Source of the DNA: Molanna angustata | Taxonomy: Eukaryota > Arthropoda > Insecta > Trichoptera > Molannidae | Assembly (NCBI GenBank): GCA_963576475.1 | Contig: OY754981.1 | Coordinates: 18,690,570 to 18,754,569 of the forward strand | Direction: 5' to 3' | Length of the DNA stretch: 64,000 bases | Shown: positions 45,068 to 55,281 of the stretch, piece by piece | How positions within the stretch are numbered: position 1 is the stretch's first letter | Layout of the letters: each line of letters begins with the position of its first letter | Translations under genes and position numbers: made by a program | Notes under the pieces: generated by a model | The model's database searches: none | Seen by the model: the letters and a program-made list of their open reading frames with translations, nothing else | Told to the model about the DNA's origin: nothing

Positions 45068-46076
45068 AACTAGTTGCATGTAACACATGAGATCCAACTG
45101 TCGATAGCGATAGTATGTATAGTTGAGGAATAAGTACCAAACTATAAACTCATAAATACAAATTATTTAATATTTTAAGGTATTTGGTTTTCTATACAAC
45201 ACGTGTACCTAGGTATGCATGTCAAGATAGGATAGTATGGAGGTCAGTCCTTTGATCCTACCCAGAATATGAAAACAGCATGATGGTATGTATAAATGTT
45301 TAAAGATTAGTATCAAACAATTAAGTCTTCTTAGATATTGTGTCTAAGCGACTGCCATACAAAATGTATGAAGCAATGTCGTCACTTAATTCAATTTTTA
45401 TAAAAATTGTTAAAAAAAAATTGAGATGTGCTAATACAATGTTTATATTTTTTATAGAAAATTAAATAACCTAGTTGGGGTGTTTCGGCTTTTTTTAGAT
45501 ATTTTTAAAAAAATTGGAAATATAGGCAGTTAAACTCAAATATATCATAAAAAAATATTTTTCTTAATAATAATTTTTTGAGAGACCCTGGAATTTTTTC
45601 GAAAAAACTGATTGGAGATTTTGTACTTTTCTATGTTTATACCAATTTTCAGCGTTCTAGCTTTTACGGTTTCTGAGATATATGTTCTACTCCGATTTCT
45701 GAGTAAATCCATGTATGGGAACATATATTATATGCTGCGAAGCCTCTAAGTTGGTGTTTTTAGCATGCAGAAAGTCCACTACGCCATACAAAATTTTCCT
45801 TCGTACACGTATCTTGGATTTAAACTGCCTGTTCCTTCAATAGAATTTCATTCTCTTGAACGAATCGACAGTTGGATGACAGAAAAAAACGAGAACATAG
45901 GCTCTGTCAAAATACATATTATCTATTTTAATTTGACCATAGGATCTGAATTTGACTTGGCCCCACAATATATTCAAGAACAGTGTCAAAAGGTACCATC
46001 AGAAAGACATCGTACACTTAGTTTTCATAGACCGAATATCTATTTTCTTGTAGCTATTTTGCGTCGGGAAAATTAA
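45068..46076 (+). mobile_element. Repeat R, copy 2 (longest)
   Basis: Begins AACTAGTTGCATGTAACACA, GAGATCCAACTGTCGATAGC. It matches copy 1 through GGTGTTTCGGCTTTTTT and CTCTAAGTTGGTGTTTT and then carries the complete 103-codon ORF that copy 1 loses at SLERIDSW. It lacks the (CA)n of copy 1. The outer right boundary is unknown because no other copy extends that far. Confidence 0.72.
45765..46076 (+). CDS. Unrecognised 103-codon ORF in repeat R
   Basis: Begins with ATG at 45765: MQKVHYAIQNFPSYTYLGFK, then IEFHSLERIDSWM, NIGSVKIHIIYFNLTIGSEF, QYIQEQCQKVPSERHRTLSF and a final PNIYFLVAILRREN. The first 38 codons are also open in copy 1 with about five replacements. Predicted soluble, slightly basic; no signal peptide, membrane segment or catalytic motif that I recognise. 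The sequence just upstream, TTGGTGTTTTTAG-CATGC, resembles an intron 3' end, so this may be a downstream exon of a longer transposon or host gene. Function unknown. Confidence 0.35.
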   Translation: MQKVHYAIQNFPSYTYLGFKLPVPSIEFHSLERIDSWMTEKNENIGSVKIHIIYFNLTIGSEFDLAPQYIQEQCQKVPSERHRTLSFHRPNIYFLVAILRREN

Positions 46077-47470
46077 TTTTTATTTTCAAAGACACAATGA
46101 ATGAGTGAAAATGGTAAAAACCTATTGCACGCGCAGGAGAGGTATACAAGGGTTGGATAAGATATGACAGGTTCTTTGATTTTCGTCTCTTAAATAAAGA
46201 AACATCGCTGACAGCAGTATGTTTGTTTAAATCAAAATACTGTTTTAAGTGGATTATCCGAGTATACATTATTTACAGAATACCATGTCAAGAAGGTATA
46301 GATTTCATTGGTCAACTTTTTGGGAAAGATAAAACTGATTGACTCGGATCCTCGGATCTTGCTTCTAAATTTTCCTCCATCTTTTTAATGGTCTACTCCC
46401 TGTCGAAATATTAATTCATAATATTCTAATCAGGAAAAAAACTGATGATATTCATAATATACCTACCCCCAGTCTTATTATTTTGTTCCAATTCGTGAGC
46501 CATCTTGAAAGGTCTTTTTGTCTAGCCGAGTACCTAAATATGCATTCTCGGTTTACCTTAAGACCGCACATGCACTGGGGATTTTTAGCGAGTTGTACCC
46601 AGTTGTACCCCACTTCCCCGCGCATGCCGCTGTAACAGTGCCCGTTCCTAACTGTGTTCCTAACCGACTCCCGCGCTCGCCACTACGTAGGTACATATCG
46701 TGGCGTGAGTACGTTCACCAAAGTACCTACCTAGGTACCTATATTTGGTACATACCAACCTGTTGCATTATTTCTATTTTGCTATTGACAATAACACGAT
46801 ATTTTTCCTCTGTTTTGTATTGATATTGTTTTATAATTATTTATTCACAGGTTTTTTTTTTCGAGATATTATATACTTACTAATATCTTATAAATAGGCG
46901 ATATTTCTGGTCATTCACTCCAAAGTAATTAATCATTGTATATAGTTATAAATCTTAGATCGGCAAACTTTTGCTGTAAAAGGGACAAATTAATATTTTA
47001 TAAATATTTTTGAAGTATAGTATTTTGTCTATATGTGAATCTTGGGAGCCGCTGGATGCCGATAAATACCTATTTAAATATTATTATAACATCACATAAA
47101 ATTATAATCGTGAAATGAAATTAATAAACGTTTCAATAAATAGATCAACACAAACACCTTACAAAATTACGTAGTTATCTAATAATAAAACTTTATTCAA
47201 TATTATAGCATCACATAAAATAATCGTTAATTAAAAAATCGTAAATAATAATAATCGTAAATGAAATTTATAAAAATTTCAATAAATTAGACCTAATAAT
47301 AAAATTAAATACAATATAATAAACGTCACATGAATGAATGAAGAATGTTGACAGTCTGTTCTGGGTCAGCACTAGTTTAAAAATTCCCATGGTTATTCTA
47401 CGATCATAAAATAGATATTTCTTTGTTTATTTATTCACAAATTACACAGGATAAACGAGAACCAAGTCAA
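46077..47470. other. Mixed: GC-rich patch and an AT-rich loose tandem repeat
   Basis: 46560-46690 is unusually GC-rich for the window (CCCCACTTCCCCGCGCATGC, CCGACTCCCGCGCTCGCC), flanked by TAGGTACCTA words. 47080-47330 has two loose ~110-bp units (ACATCACATAAAATTATAAT, GAAATTAATAAACGTTTCAA, TAAATAGA). No supported gene. Confidence 0.5.
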
Positions 47471-47630
47471 GGGAGCAAGTCTTGTCAAACGGTGGATACA
47501 AAACCCTCATGATTACCCATATCATGGATATAATTGTCTTATTGATATATAATTATTCATAAGATAATTATATCCATGATATGGGTGATCATGAGGGTTT
47601 TTGTCCACCGTTTGACCAGACTTGCCCCCC
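47471..47630. mobile_element. Foldback element F, copy 2
   Basis: GGGAGCAAGTCTTGTCAAAC at the left and GTTTGACCAGACTTGCCCCC at the right. Inner hairpin ATTACCCATATCATGGATAT...ATATCCATGATATGGGTGAT around a ~30-bp AT loop. It is inserted where the YqaJ-like coding frame at 47631-48083 stops making sense. Confidence 0.88.
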
Positions 47631-48083
47631 TGGATGCAATACAATTATACAAAATAAAATACACATTTTTTCCATTTTGTTTTTCCAATATGCGTCATCT
47701 TTTTCAATTAATTCCACTTTTAAATCTTTGCCGACCCCAGACCAAACGGCAAATATACATATTTTTCTTCCAGTAACGTGTAGTTGACCTTGTACCTGAA
47801 TATACCATGGATGATTTTTGTTGACTGCTAGACCAGATCGTGTGTTCATCCAAAAATTTACTTTTTTACTTTTTATTGCCTCTTCCAATGATGTTTTGTA
47901 AGCGGAAATAGGACACTTGATCTCCACTATTTTATCTTCTCCAATCAGGTCATCGGGTGTTGCTCCGAGAAAAGGATTTTCCCCGTCAATAAAAAGGCCA
48001 CAAGGGTCTATTTTGCAACATAGTTGCTGTTCCAACTGCTCCATTGCAATTCTTTCATTTTGTATTCCGTGTCTTATTGTATC
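47631..48083 (-). pseudogene. YqaJ/lambda-exonuclease-type nuclease fragment
   Basis: Minus frame, open from 48083 down to the foldback element. It begins RHGIQNERIAMEQL (the G-x3-E-x2-A motif of the YqaJ fold), followed by FLGATPDDLIGEDKIVEIKC, which holds the catalytic Asp and the E-x-K pair. Then come NHPWYIQVQGQLHVTGRKIC and a C-terminal EKDDAYWKNKMEKM. PD-(D/E)xK exonucleases of this family recombine DNA in phages; in insects, related domains occur in repetitive, apparently transposon-linked genes. The frame is closed upstream by TAA at 48084-48086, possibly an intron edge. Downstream it reads into foldback F, giving a false tail LHPGGQVWSNGG. All visible active-site residues are intact, but both ends are missing. 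Confidence 0.75.
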
Positions 48084-48637
48084 TTAGATGCTACTGTGGT
48101 TATAATATTTTTGATCCTGTACCATATTGGACAGATTTTCAAAAATGGGAATCGAACCCAGGATGCCCACACAGAAACCGAACGGCTTACCAACTGTGCC
48201 ACGGCGGTCGGCCTATAATTTTATACAATAATACTAAATATCAATTTATACTATAATACTAAACACCTATGATTTGTTGGAAGAAATTGCGTAATGGCAA
48301 TAAGCCCGCTAGTGTGCAATTTTTTTTTTATAATATGTCCAAAAAGAAAAATAAGTAAATAAAAATATAATATTATATTTCAATATTAAATACCTATAAT
48401 ACTCACTAATAATAATAAATAATTACTACTTTCAATAATTGTTATACTCTTTATCTAGGTATGACAATTGCAAAAAAGTAGGTACATAGCTCATGATGTC
48501 ATTCATATGTTTAGCGGATGTCTTCCGACTCGTGGTAAGCTTAGGTATCTTCTTATTTTTTGCCATGTTTTGCGCGAGAGTAGTAATAATTGACGCGTAA
48601 ACGAGTAACACACCCTTCCCGTTCAAATGTTACACTC
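48084..48637. mobile_element. SINE3 head (minus) and a LINE/SINE tail piece (plus)
   Basis: 48141-48212 reversed is a tRNA-like head: GCCGACCGCCGTGGCACAGT, GGTAAGCCGTTCGGTTTCTG, CCTGGGTTCGATTCCCA. 48272-48312 is, on plus, the tail TTGTTGGAAGAAATTGCGTA, ATGGCAATAAGCCCGC. Opposite orientations mean two separate fragments. The rest of the interval shows no gene. Confidence 0.75.
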
Positions 48638-49036
48638 ATACTGAAGTAGAAGCAGCGGGGTTCGTCCCGCCATACATTTTGTACGACTTGACTAGCGCGA
48701 ACTGGAACGGCGTAAGTCGCAATATGAATAATACCTTTTTTTCAAAAATCAGGACATAAATTAAAAAATATAAAACTCTCAATGTGTTGTCATCATACTT
48801 AACAATATTTTAGCTGAATTATAGTTTTACATCTAATAAATTAAACGGATAACGTAGGAATCCTGCAAATTTCCGGGGATATTTCGGATTTTTTTCTTAA
48901 CGAGAGAATTTTCAAATATTATGATTCTGGAACTGTCAAATTGTAGACACTACTATGATTTATACTTGTCTTTAGTTTCAAAACGATAGTGTTGGTATTG
49001 GCTGAGTAGATTAGGAATCGCTAATGCAACTATTCA
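48638..49036 (+). repeat. Repeat T, copy 2 (uninterrupted)
   Basis: ATACTGAAGTAGAAGCAGCG, GGGTTCGTCCCGCCATACAT, GACTAGCGCGAACTGGAACG, AGAGAATTTTCAAATATTAT, CTTTAGTTTCAAAACGATAG and CTAATGCAACTATTCAC. Its end corresponds to the LINE insertion point in copy 1. No coding frame, no evident TIR. Confidence 0.8.
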
Positions 49037-49654
49037 CTCGGGAGTACCAGTCTCCCCTTAATGAATTAACATAATTTTAACGGCATGCTTATAATTTTCC
49101 ACCGTAAGTAAATGGTATATGAAAACCAGTTTGCAAGCAACCATTGAATGCATCTATATACTTTGTGCTAATAAAGCCATTATAAAGGTATATTATCTAT
49201 AAACGATATTCAACCATATTCGTCAAGTTGAATGTCTTTAATGTGCAACTATTTGATAATTATCATATCATCGCGATATCAAAATAAACTCTTCCTAGAA
49301 TACCGAGCAAAACATTTGCTTCTAATATAAGAAATACTTCAATGCCAACATTGTCAAAACAAACATTAAAAAAACATTTTTGATTTCAACAACTGTGGGT
49401 CAATTAGATGTTTGACTCGTGATTTCAATACTGACGGATATTGAGTTTATAACACGGCGATGCCAGGTAATTGTTGTATAATATACACTATCATATTATA
49501 CTCCACCGGGGTAAAATATTTTTTTTTAGTAAATAAACAAGTAATGTTACAGAAATATTAGAACCAATACATTAAAAACTAAAACACTGCAAAACGGAAC
49601 GGTTACGAAAAACCTTAGTAGTTTCTGTCATATTGAATTGAGAAAAAAATTCGT
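49037..49654. other. No gene
   Basis: AT-rich; nothing recognised. Confidence 0.5.
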
Positions 49655-49915
49655 TCACGGCATATCCCACAACGCGGGGCAACCAGCGACGGGTGTGCAC
49701 TCCCCTACAAAAGGGAGCACAACATGTGCGTGTATACCAACACACCTAAAAAGGCACTACTTACGTTCAGAATGGGCGGTGAACCTCATTGCTAAACTAT
49801 GTGAGATGTTATTGTTGCCAGTTGTATTTTCGATTATCCGGCTCTTACATGACACCCGAAAACAATAAAAAAAGAATGGAAACACTATTCTAAGCCGGTA
49901 CCCACAACTTAAAAA
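49655..49915. repeat. Dispersed repeat Q, copy 3
   Basis: Longest Q copy: CACGGCATATCCCACAACGC, GGGGCAACCAGCGACGGGTG, AACATGTGCGTGTATACCAA, CCTAAAAAGGCACTACTTAC, GTATTTTCGATTATCCGGCT, GACACCCGAAAACAATAA and GCCGGTACCCACAAC. The overlapping ORF at 49638-49868 is unlikely to be real because the same sequence is frameshifted in the other copies. Confidence 0.75.
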
Positions 49916-49951
49916 AATATGGACTTAAAAACCAGAATACTGTCTATAAAG

Positions 49952-50026
49952 AATTATAAATAAATTTGATATGGTAAAATAAAACCAAGGTTGGTTTTAT
50001 TTTACCATACCAAATTTATTTATAAT
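49952..50026. repeat. Near-perfect 36-bp hairpin
   Basis: Left arm ATTATAAATAAATTTGATAT, GGTAAAATAAAACCAA; the right arm is its inverse with one mismatch, separated by ~3 nt. Direct repeats TGTCTATAAAGAATT lie outside it at 49941 and 50076, so it may sit inside a small duplicated or inserted block. Confidence 0.8.
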
Positions 50027-50524
50027 TTGAAATGGAGTTCTACCAAGAATTGTCCCTAGAAAAGTTTAAAAAAGTGTCTATAAAGAATTTGTTATCAGTT
50101 TTCGGAATGGAATTCTTGTTTTAAATACATTTTTTTTCAATTATTTTCGCAGAGCACTTATAAAATAAAAAAAATTGTATAGCATTATAAATTTAATAAA
50201 ATCGCTACATATAAGTACTTGAAGATTGAAATGAATATACTTATGAAAATACTTATTTACTAACAACGTAACTAATTAAAAGCGAACGTAAAATTTGCAT
50301 CAAACAGAGTTAGGGCTATAAACCTGATTTTGTGAAAAAACATTATACAACACAATATAAATATGAACCGATATCGCAAACTGCATAGAATTTTCAGTTT
50401 TTCAACTTACTTACGAGCAAAAATGCAACTGTTCACTGTTGTTGCATTTTGCGGTTGACCTGTTTCAATAATCAGTCAGTATGACAAACGCTTAGTGACA
50501 AGCAAATACAAAACCAATACTAAA

Positions 50525-51021
50525 GTGCACTTTACACGGACACTATTTTCAACGCAACCCGGTTTCCAACGCTTAAAATAGTATCCAAAATACAGGTTAC
50601 TCCAAACATCGCTTTACACGCAACGCTTAAAACACCATCCAAAATATAGGTTACTCCGAGCATCGCTTTACAGTACTTTACACAGTTTACACAATAATAT
50701 GTACAAATTTTTAATATAATATAAATAAATGTATATCGAAAAATTATATAATAATTATAATATAGTATATCGAAAGTTTCGACACTTTCCAAATAAACAA
50801 AATACATCGCGAGCGAATGTCACACGTAAATGTCAACGCAAACGGCAGCCATTTTGACTCGTCGGTAACGACGACAGCGAATAATTTTACAGATTTCTGT
50901 TTTACCAAAAAGGATGAAAATCGCGTTGAAAATAGAACACGTTCTATTTTTTTGCTCATCGCGTTGAAAATCCCGTCGAAAACCTGAAACCCGTTGAAAA
51001 TAGTGTTCGTGTAAAGTGCAC
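50525..51021. mobile_element. ~0.5-kb TIR element with TAAA target duplication
   Basis: Left GTGCACTTTACACGGACACT, ATTTTCAACG; the right end is its inverse with one mismatch in 30 bp (CGTTGAAAATAGTGTTCGTG, TAAAGTGCAC). TAAA (or TAA) flanks both ends at 50521-50524 and 51022-51025. The interior has a tandem duplication (CATCCAAAATATAGGTTACT, CCGAGCATCGCTTTACA) at 50572-50672 and a short palindrome at 50935-50950. No transposase: non-autonomous. A 3-bp TAA duplication would suggest PIF/Harbinger; not decided. Confidence 0.8.
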
Positions 51022-51633
51022 TAAAGACTGTATGATCCCCGATCTTAGTCTTGCATTCATAGATGAGATCATGGTTTTGCATACTCGGTAGAGTCTTCAT
51101 CTTGTATACCGAGTTATGCAAAATTTACAAAACAATAATATTTATTTTCTGTTATAAGTCAGGAGCTAAGTATACCAAATAAAATAAATTTTATTTGTTT
51201 TTTTTATATTCTTATTGGTTATATGTTGTTTTATATTGTTGCTGTACGCTGCACATGTGCTTTGTATGTTTTGTAAAAGACCTTCAAATGGGTGTTGAAA
51301 ATAAAAAAATAAATACTAATTCGCTTACTTTTTGACAAACAATACCAAATATTTAAATGCAAATATTTAAATTGCTTTATACTAAATCGCTTACTTTTTG
51401 ACTAAAACAATACCAAATATTTAAATGCAAATATTTAAATTGCTTTATACCACTTGATAGGTTGAAACTAAACACGACTGGTTTCGGGAGAGCACTTCTC
51501 ACATCGATATCAAGTGATTACACTGCAGTTATATTTTAACAAACCACTACCACAAAGTTACTGTCAAATCCATTAATTTTATAAAGTAATAGATTTATAA
51601 AATTTCTTGAGTTAAAAGTTTAGATATTCATCC
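51022..51633. other. Anonymous, with a 67-bp tandem duplication
   Basis: Two near-identical units around 51322-51388 and 51389-51455: TCGCTTACTTTTTGACAAAC, AATACCAAATATTTAAATGC and AAATATTTAAATTGCTTTAT. No gene. Confidence 0.7.
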
Positions 51634-51820
51634 GGGGGGACAAGTCTGGTCTACTGGCGGAATCAAAATCATCCATGTTTACCCATATCATGGATATAAT
51701 TATCTTATGGAGTTCTATAATATCTTAAGATGTTATAAAACTCCATATGATAATTATATCCTTGATATGTGTATACTTGGATGGTTTTGATTCCGCCTGT
51801 TGACCAGACATACCTCTCTG
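51634..51820. mobile_element. Foldback element F, copy 3
   Basis: GGGGGGACAAGTCTGGTCTA at the left and TTGACCAGACATACCTCTCT at the right. Inner arms TTTACCCATATCATGGATAT, AATTATCTTATGGAGTTCTA pair with TATAAAACTCCATATGATAA, TTATATCCTTGATATG. The right tip is more diverged than in copies 1 and 2. Confidence 0.86.
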
Positions 51821-52740
51821 GTTATCGTTGTCATGTGTGGATGGAATATGTGAAGAAAAATTAATATTATGATCGCAGTGAAGCCATAGCATATTAAAAC
51901 TAGTGCTGTCTCAGGACAGACTATGTCTAGCGAGGCAGTAAAATTTCCAAACGTGTGAAAAAATATGCAAATAGGTATAAATTATTATACATAAGCAATA
52001 GGATCATGCTGAAAATCAGCTGCTGGGGGGCTTGTCTTCCTGCAACATAGCTGAGCATGGTCCTTTTGAGTCAGAAAGGTTTGTTTTTCTGTATATTTCT
52101 TTTTATATGTCTGTGTTTTTGTATGCAAACTCCTTTTTTGTCTCAATAAATGTTTATTTATTTATTTTAAATAGAAATTGTAATTGTAATTTTGTACCAT
52201 TGGAAATAAATAACTCATTTATTAATTCATAAAATTTTACAAGAATGCGAGACTGTTTTGTCTAGCAAGGTTTTGCGAGCCTATGTAGTTTTGTTCACGG
52301 TCTTGAGTCCATGACATAAGCCAAGACCGATACTCCAAGGCTTTCAAGACTATGAACCCTATGCAAAACACTGCACTTTAACGGCGTAGAATGAATGAAT
52401 GGAAATACACAAATATTTTCTGAAACAATGCTCCGTGGAAGACCATAAAACCGGCATGAAATTGTACGCAGATGGTGTTGTGTTACCATCATTAAACCAG
52501 AAAATGTAATCAAAGAGCCAAAGGCGATGCAAGATGGAGGATTGAGATTCAGACAAACTATTCTGATCTACGTAGATTAATGTTAATTCTTAATCGCATG
52601 GTATAACATACAAATTTGACTAAAGTAATAATATAGTAAAGTACCAGAATTACTAGTCTAGATTAATCAGATTATGATCACAAATTAATCATAAATATTT
52701 AGATACAATACGTTGATACGACGTAAATAAAAATTGATCG
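51821..52740. other. Mostly anonymous, one probable LINE 3' tail
   Basis: 52024-52185 ends CTCAATAAATGTTTATTTAT, TTATTTT and has the look of a LINE 3' UTR; no ORF is attached. 52250-52560 is GC-richer, but the frames are broken and I could not assign it. Confidence 0.4.
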
Positions 52741-52741
52741 A

Positions 52742-52905
52742 TGTTTATTCTTCTTCTTCTTCAGCCAGTTTTCATCCATTCTTGGACATAGGCCTCCCCT
52801 TTGATCCTCCACAACTCCCTGTCTTGGGCACACTGCATCCATCTCCCTCTGGCACATTTCTTGATGTCATCAGACCACCTTGCCTGGGGTCTGCCAACAC
52901 CTTAC
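52742..52905 (-). pseudogene. RTE-like LINE C-terminal end
   Basis: On the minus strand: GVGRPQARWSDDIKKCARGR, WMQCAQDRELWRIKGEAYVQ, EWMKTG, stop, then a GAAGAAGAAGAA tail. GRP-x-x-RW-x-DDI followed by W-x-x-x-AQDR-x-x-W and E-A-x-VQ is the canonical RTE-type ORF end. The block is intact in frame, so this short insertion is fairly young. Confidence 0.85.
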
Positions 52906-53106
52906 ATAATATTATATAGAAATAGTACAAAGACTTATCATCAAAATAATATTGAAAAGACCCTAACCATTTCATTTTTGAAGAATTGTAAGTAGGTACC
53001 AAGATTTTACGATATTTTTAAGGAAATTGCATTATTACAGAATTGCGGCGTGCAATAATATCTCTTTTTATTTAAAAAAAATTGAAAGTTTTATCCGCCA
53101 AAGGTT

Positions 53107-53343
53107 TAGATTATATATGATACCGATACCTAGTCAGCGCAATGAATGTATGCCAACTAAAACTACGCTGAAACAGACGAATTTCACTCGCCCGGCTGTA
53201 TACGTAGACCTACCGATACGCACACCTACATAATACGTAGACCAACCGATCTACCGCCTCACACACACATATGTAAAAAAAACTTGGCATACATTTGAAT
53301 TCGAAATTTGTACTACACGCAGCTTCTGTACATTATAATTCTA
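53107..53343 (-). repeat. Dispersed repeat V, copy 2 (inverted)
   Basis: The reverse complement aligns with 6100-6331: TACCTAGTCAGCGCAATGAA, TATGCCAACTAAAACTACGC, GTAGACCAACCGATCTACCG, CCTCACACACACAT, ACTTGGCATACATTTGAATT. Copy 2 has an extra internal duplication of the TACGTAGACCTACCGATACG block. Confidence 0.78.
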
Positions 53344-53540
53344 TGGTCAAAGGCTTGTTTACAGAAAAGGACAGACTCCTTTTCTGACCAACACATCCTG
53401 ACATCCTGACCAACAGGGTGGTGGATGCCTGGAATAGCTTACCGGATAAGGTTGTGAGTGCTGGAACACTCAATCAATTTAAAAACAGATTGGATGCAGA
53501 TTACAAAAGTGGGCACATGATACAGGCCCATCAGCAGTAA
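53344..53540 (+). pseudogene. CR1/L2-like LINE C-terminal end
   Basis: In one frame, LTNRVVDAWNSLPDKVVSAG, TLNQFKNRLDADYKSGHM, stop at 53538-53540. NRVV-x-x-WN-x-LP-x-x-VV...N-x-FK-x-R-LD is a common C-terminus of arthropod CR1/L2-type LINEs. A preceding frameshifted piece (GLFTEKDRLLF) belongs to the same block. The stop lies in a TAATAATAA tract that forms the boundary with the Dong-like element. Confidence 0.78.
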
Positions 53541-54267
53541 TAATAAGACAATACAATAACAAACGACACATGCAGAAAGTGCAAATTACAAAAAGAAACA
53601 ATAGAACACATAACAGGTGGCTGCTCAACTCTTGCACCGACGGAATATACAATAAGACACGATAACATCTGCAAACACATATATTTGGAACTAGCCCACA
53701 AACATAAACTTATCGAAACACACCCCAAGTGGTATCAATACACACCCCCAGCTGTAACAGAAAATGATAACTACAAACTATACTGGAATAGAGACATAAT
53801 CACAGACAGAACAAACCTACATAACCGACCAGACATTACATTAATCGACGAAATACATAAACACACATATCTAATAGAAATATCGATACCAAATACAGCA
53901 AATCTACAAAAGAAACATTTAGAAAAAATAGATAAATACATACCTTTAGCAGAACAGATAAAATCACAGTGGAAACAAGAAAAAGTAACAATAGTCCCAA
54001 TAATATTATCGTCTACAGGCATCATACCAAAAACTCTCCAAAAAAATATAGACATACTAAAGTTACCCCCATACGTAATCACCAACATACAAAAAACTAC
54101 AATTATCAACACATGCACAATAGTCAGAAAATTTCTACAGGTACCACTTTAAACAACTACACACAACCACACAGACACACAAACACATAGCCTCACAACT
54201 TGAGTACGCTCCGTTGTGAAGGAAATTACCGGACCATAACCGAGATCAATCTATAATAATAATAATT
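53541..54267 (+). mobile_element. Dong/R4-like LINE 3' end in a (TAA)n site
   Basis: Plus-oriented 5'-truncated element bounded by TAATAATAA at 53538-53546 and ATAATAATAATAAT at 54253-54266. R4-clade elements of the Dong type are known for insertion at TAA repeats, and both flanks fit. Coding runs 53547-54152, then ~100 bp of 3' UTR ending ACCGGACCATAACCGAGATC. Confidence 0.83.
53547..54152 (+). pseudogene. Zinc-knuckle plus restriction-like endonuclease domain of a Dong/R4 LINE
   Basis: 201 codons without a stop. A Cys/His knuckle comes first (CRKCKLQKETIEHITGGC, C-x2-C-x8-H-x4-C). Then KLYWNRDIITDRTNLHNRPD, with PD as the first catalytic element of the PD-(D/E)xK-like endonuclease, followed by IHKHTYLIEISIPNTANLQK, which carries the central acidic residue in a beta strand. 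The end is PIILSSTGIIPKTLQ and TCTIVRKFLQVPL. In R2/R4-type LINEs this domain cleaves the target DNA. The RT domain is missing, so the fragment is not autonomous, but the endonuclease looks undamaged, which fits a recent insertion. The antisense ORF at 53771-54118 is a shadow. Confidence 0.85.
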
Positions 54268-55269
54268 TAGGAAAGGACAATCCTTGACCAGTTTTTAAAT
54301 GATGAATATAAAGACAGACCGCGACACACGCATTACATTAGATTTAAATTTAACGATGGATATGTAGTTCCAAAATACAATAGTAAATAAAAAATCCGAA
54401 AACAATTCACATTAAATAAATAAATGTTTCCTACCCAACTTGTTGTCAAAAGTCCTGCGTAAAAATTCTCACTTCGATTCATACAAAATTTGCTAACTGC
54501 GACATCTAGTATATTGTATGAATTTATATGATTTCAACTGATATAATAGATAGGTACCACAGAAACAAATAGAAGTCATCATTCTACAGATAAAATAGAA
54601 GTCAACAGATACTATAACTTTCGGAGCGTTTTTAAGCCGACAATTTTACCGAGTGTTTGGTGCGTACACTCGACGTTCAATCTGAACGCTACAGAGTGTG
54701 TTTCGAGCGTCGATTTCGGCGTTCATCGTGAACGCAGCCCTGAAACATAATTTTCATTGGAAGCAAGTATCGATATGGAACCAGATTCAGATAAAATATT
54801 CACGAATCTAAAACGACTATTATAAATAACAACCAAATGGCAAACAAGATCTATTTCATCGTGTTATACTGACTTTAGACTACATTGGTAGGTTCATAGA
54901 TTTATGACCGTGTATAGTCCAAACATGGTATGTGCCATAACAGTTAGGAGTGGATACTCGATAGGTACAATATAATAGACAGAGATGACATTCCAACATA
55001 CATTCAAACATAGATAGCTGGTTACTATGTTCCTGCTCCCTAGCACCCATCGCGTGGCATACTTTACTTTTCCAAATCACCAACGAAACGCGGACGATGT
55101 CTTCACCACTTCGACGAAGTCCATATCGATAACTGAGTTTTAAAGAGCAATAAGTCAAAAATGTAAATTCCTTTTTTTTTTTTAAAATTACTATGCTGTT
55201 TCATTTTAATAATTAAGAAACTCGTTTTATACAGGGAAAGTTTGGGACCGGGACACCAACTACCCTACC
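54268..55269. other. Repeat pieces and anonymous DNA
   Basis: 54420-54520 matches 21110-21215. 54605-54745 is GC-richer and carries CGAGCGTCGATTTCGGCGTT, CATCGTGAACGCAGCCCT, which looks like a transposon end, unplaced. 54880-55158 is open on minus for 92 codons (RRSGEDIVRVSLVIWKSKVC, HAMGAREQEHSNQL). I do not recognise it; it could be a TE relic. Confidence 0.4.
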
Positions 55270-55281
55270 TGACATACTTAC

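Noticed and set aside
49638..49868. 76-codon ORF with a Cys-containing centre
   Set aside because: Lies entirely in dispersed repeat Q; other Q copies do not keep the frame.
53771..54118. 115-codon minus ORF with hydrophobic stretches
   Set aside because: Exact antisense of the Dong-like endonuclease frame.
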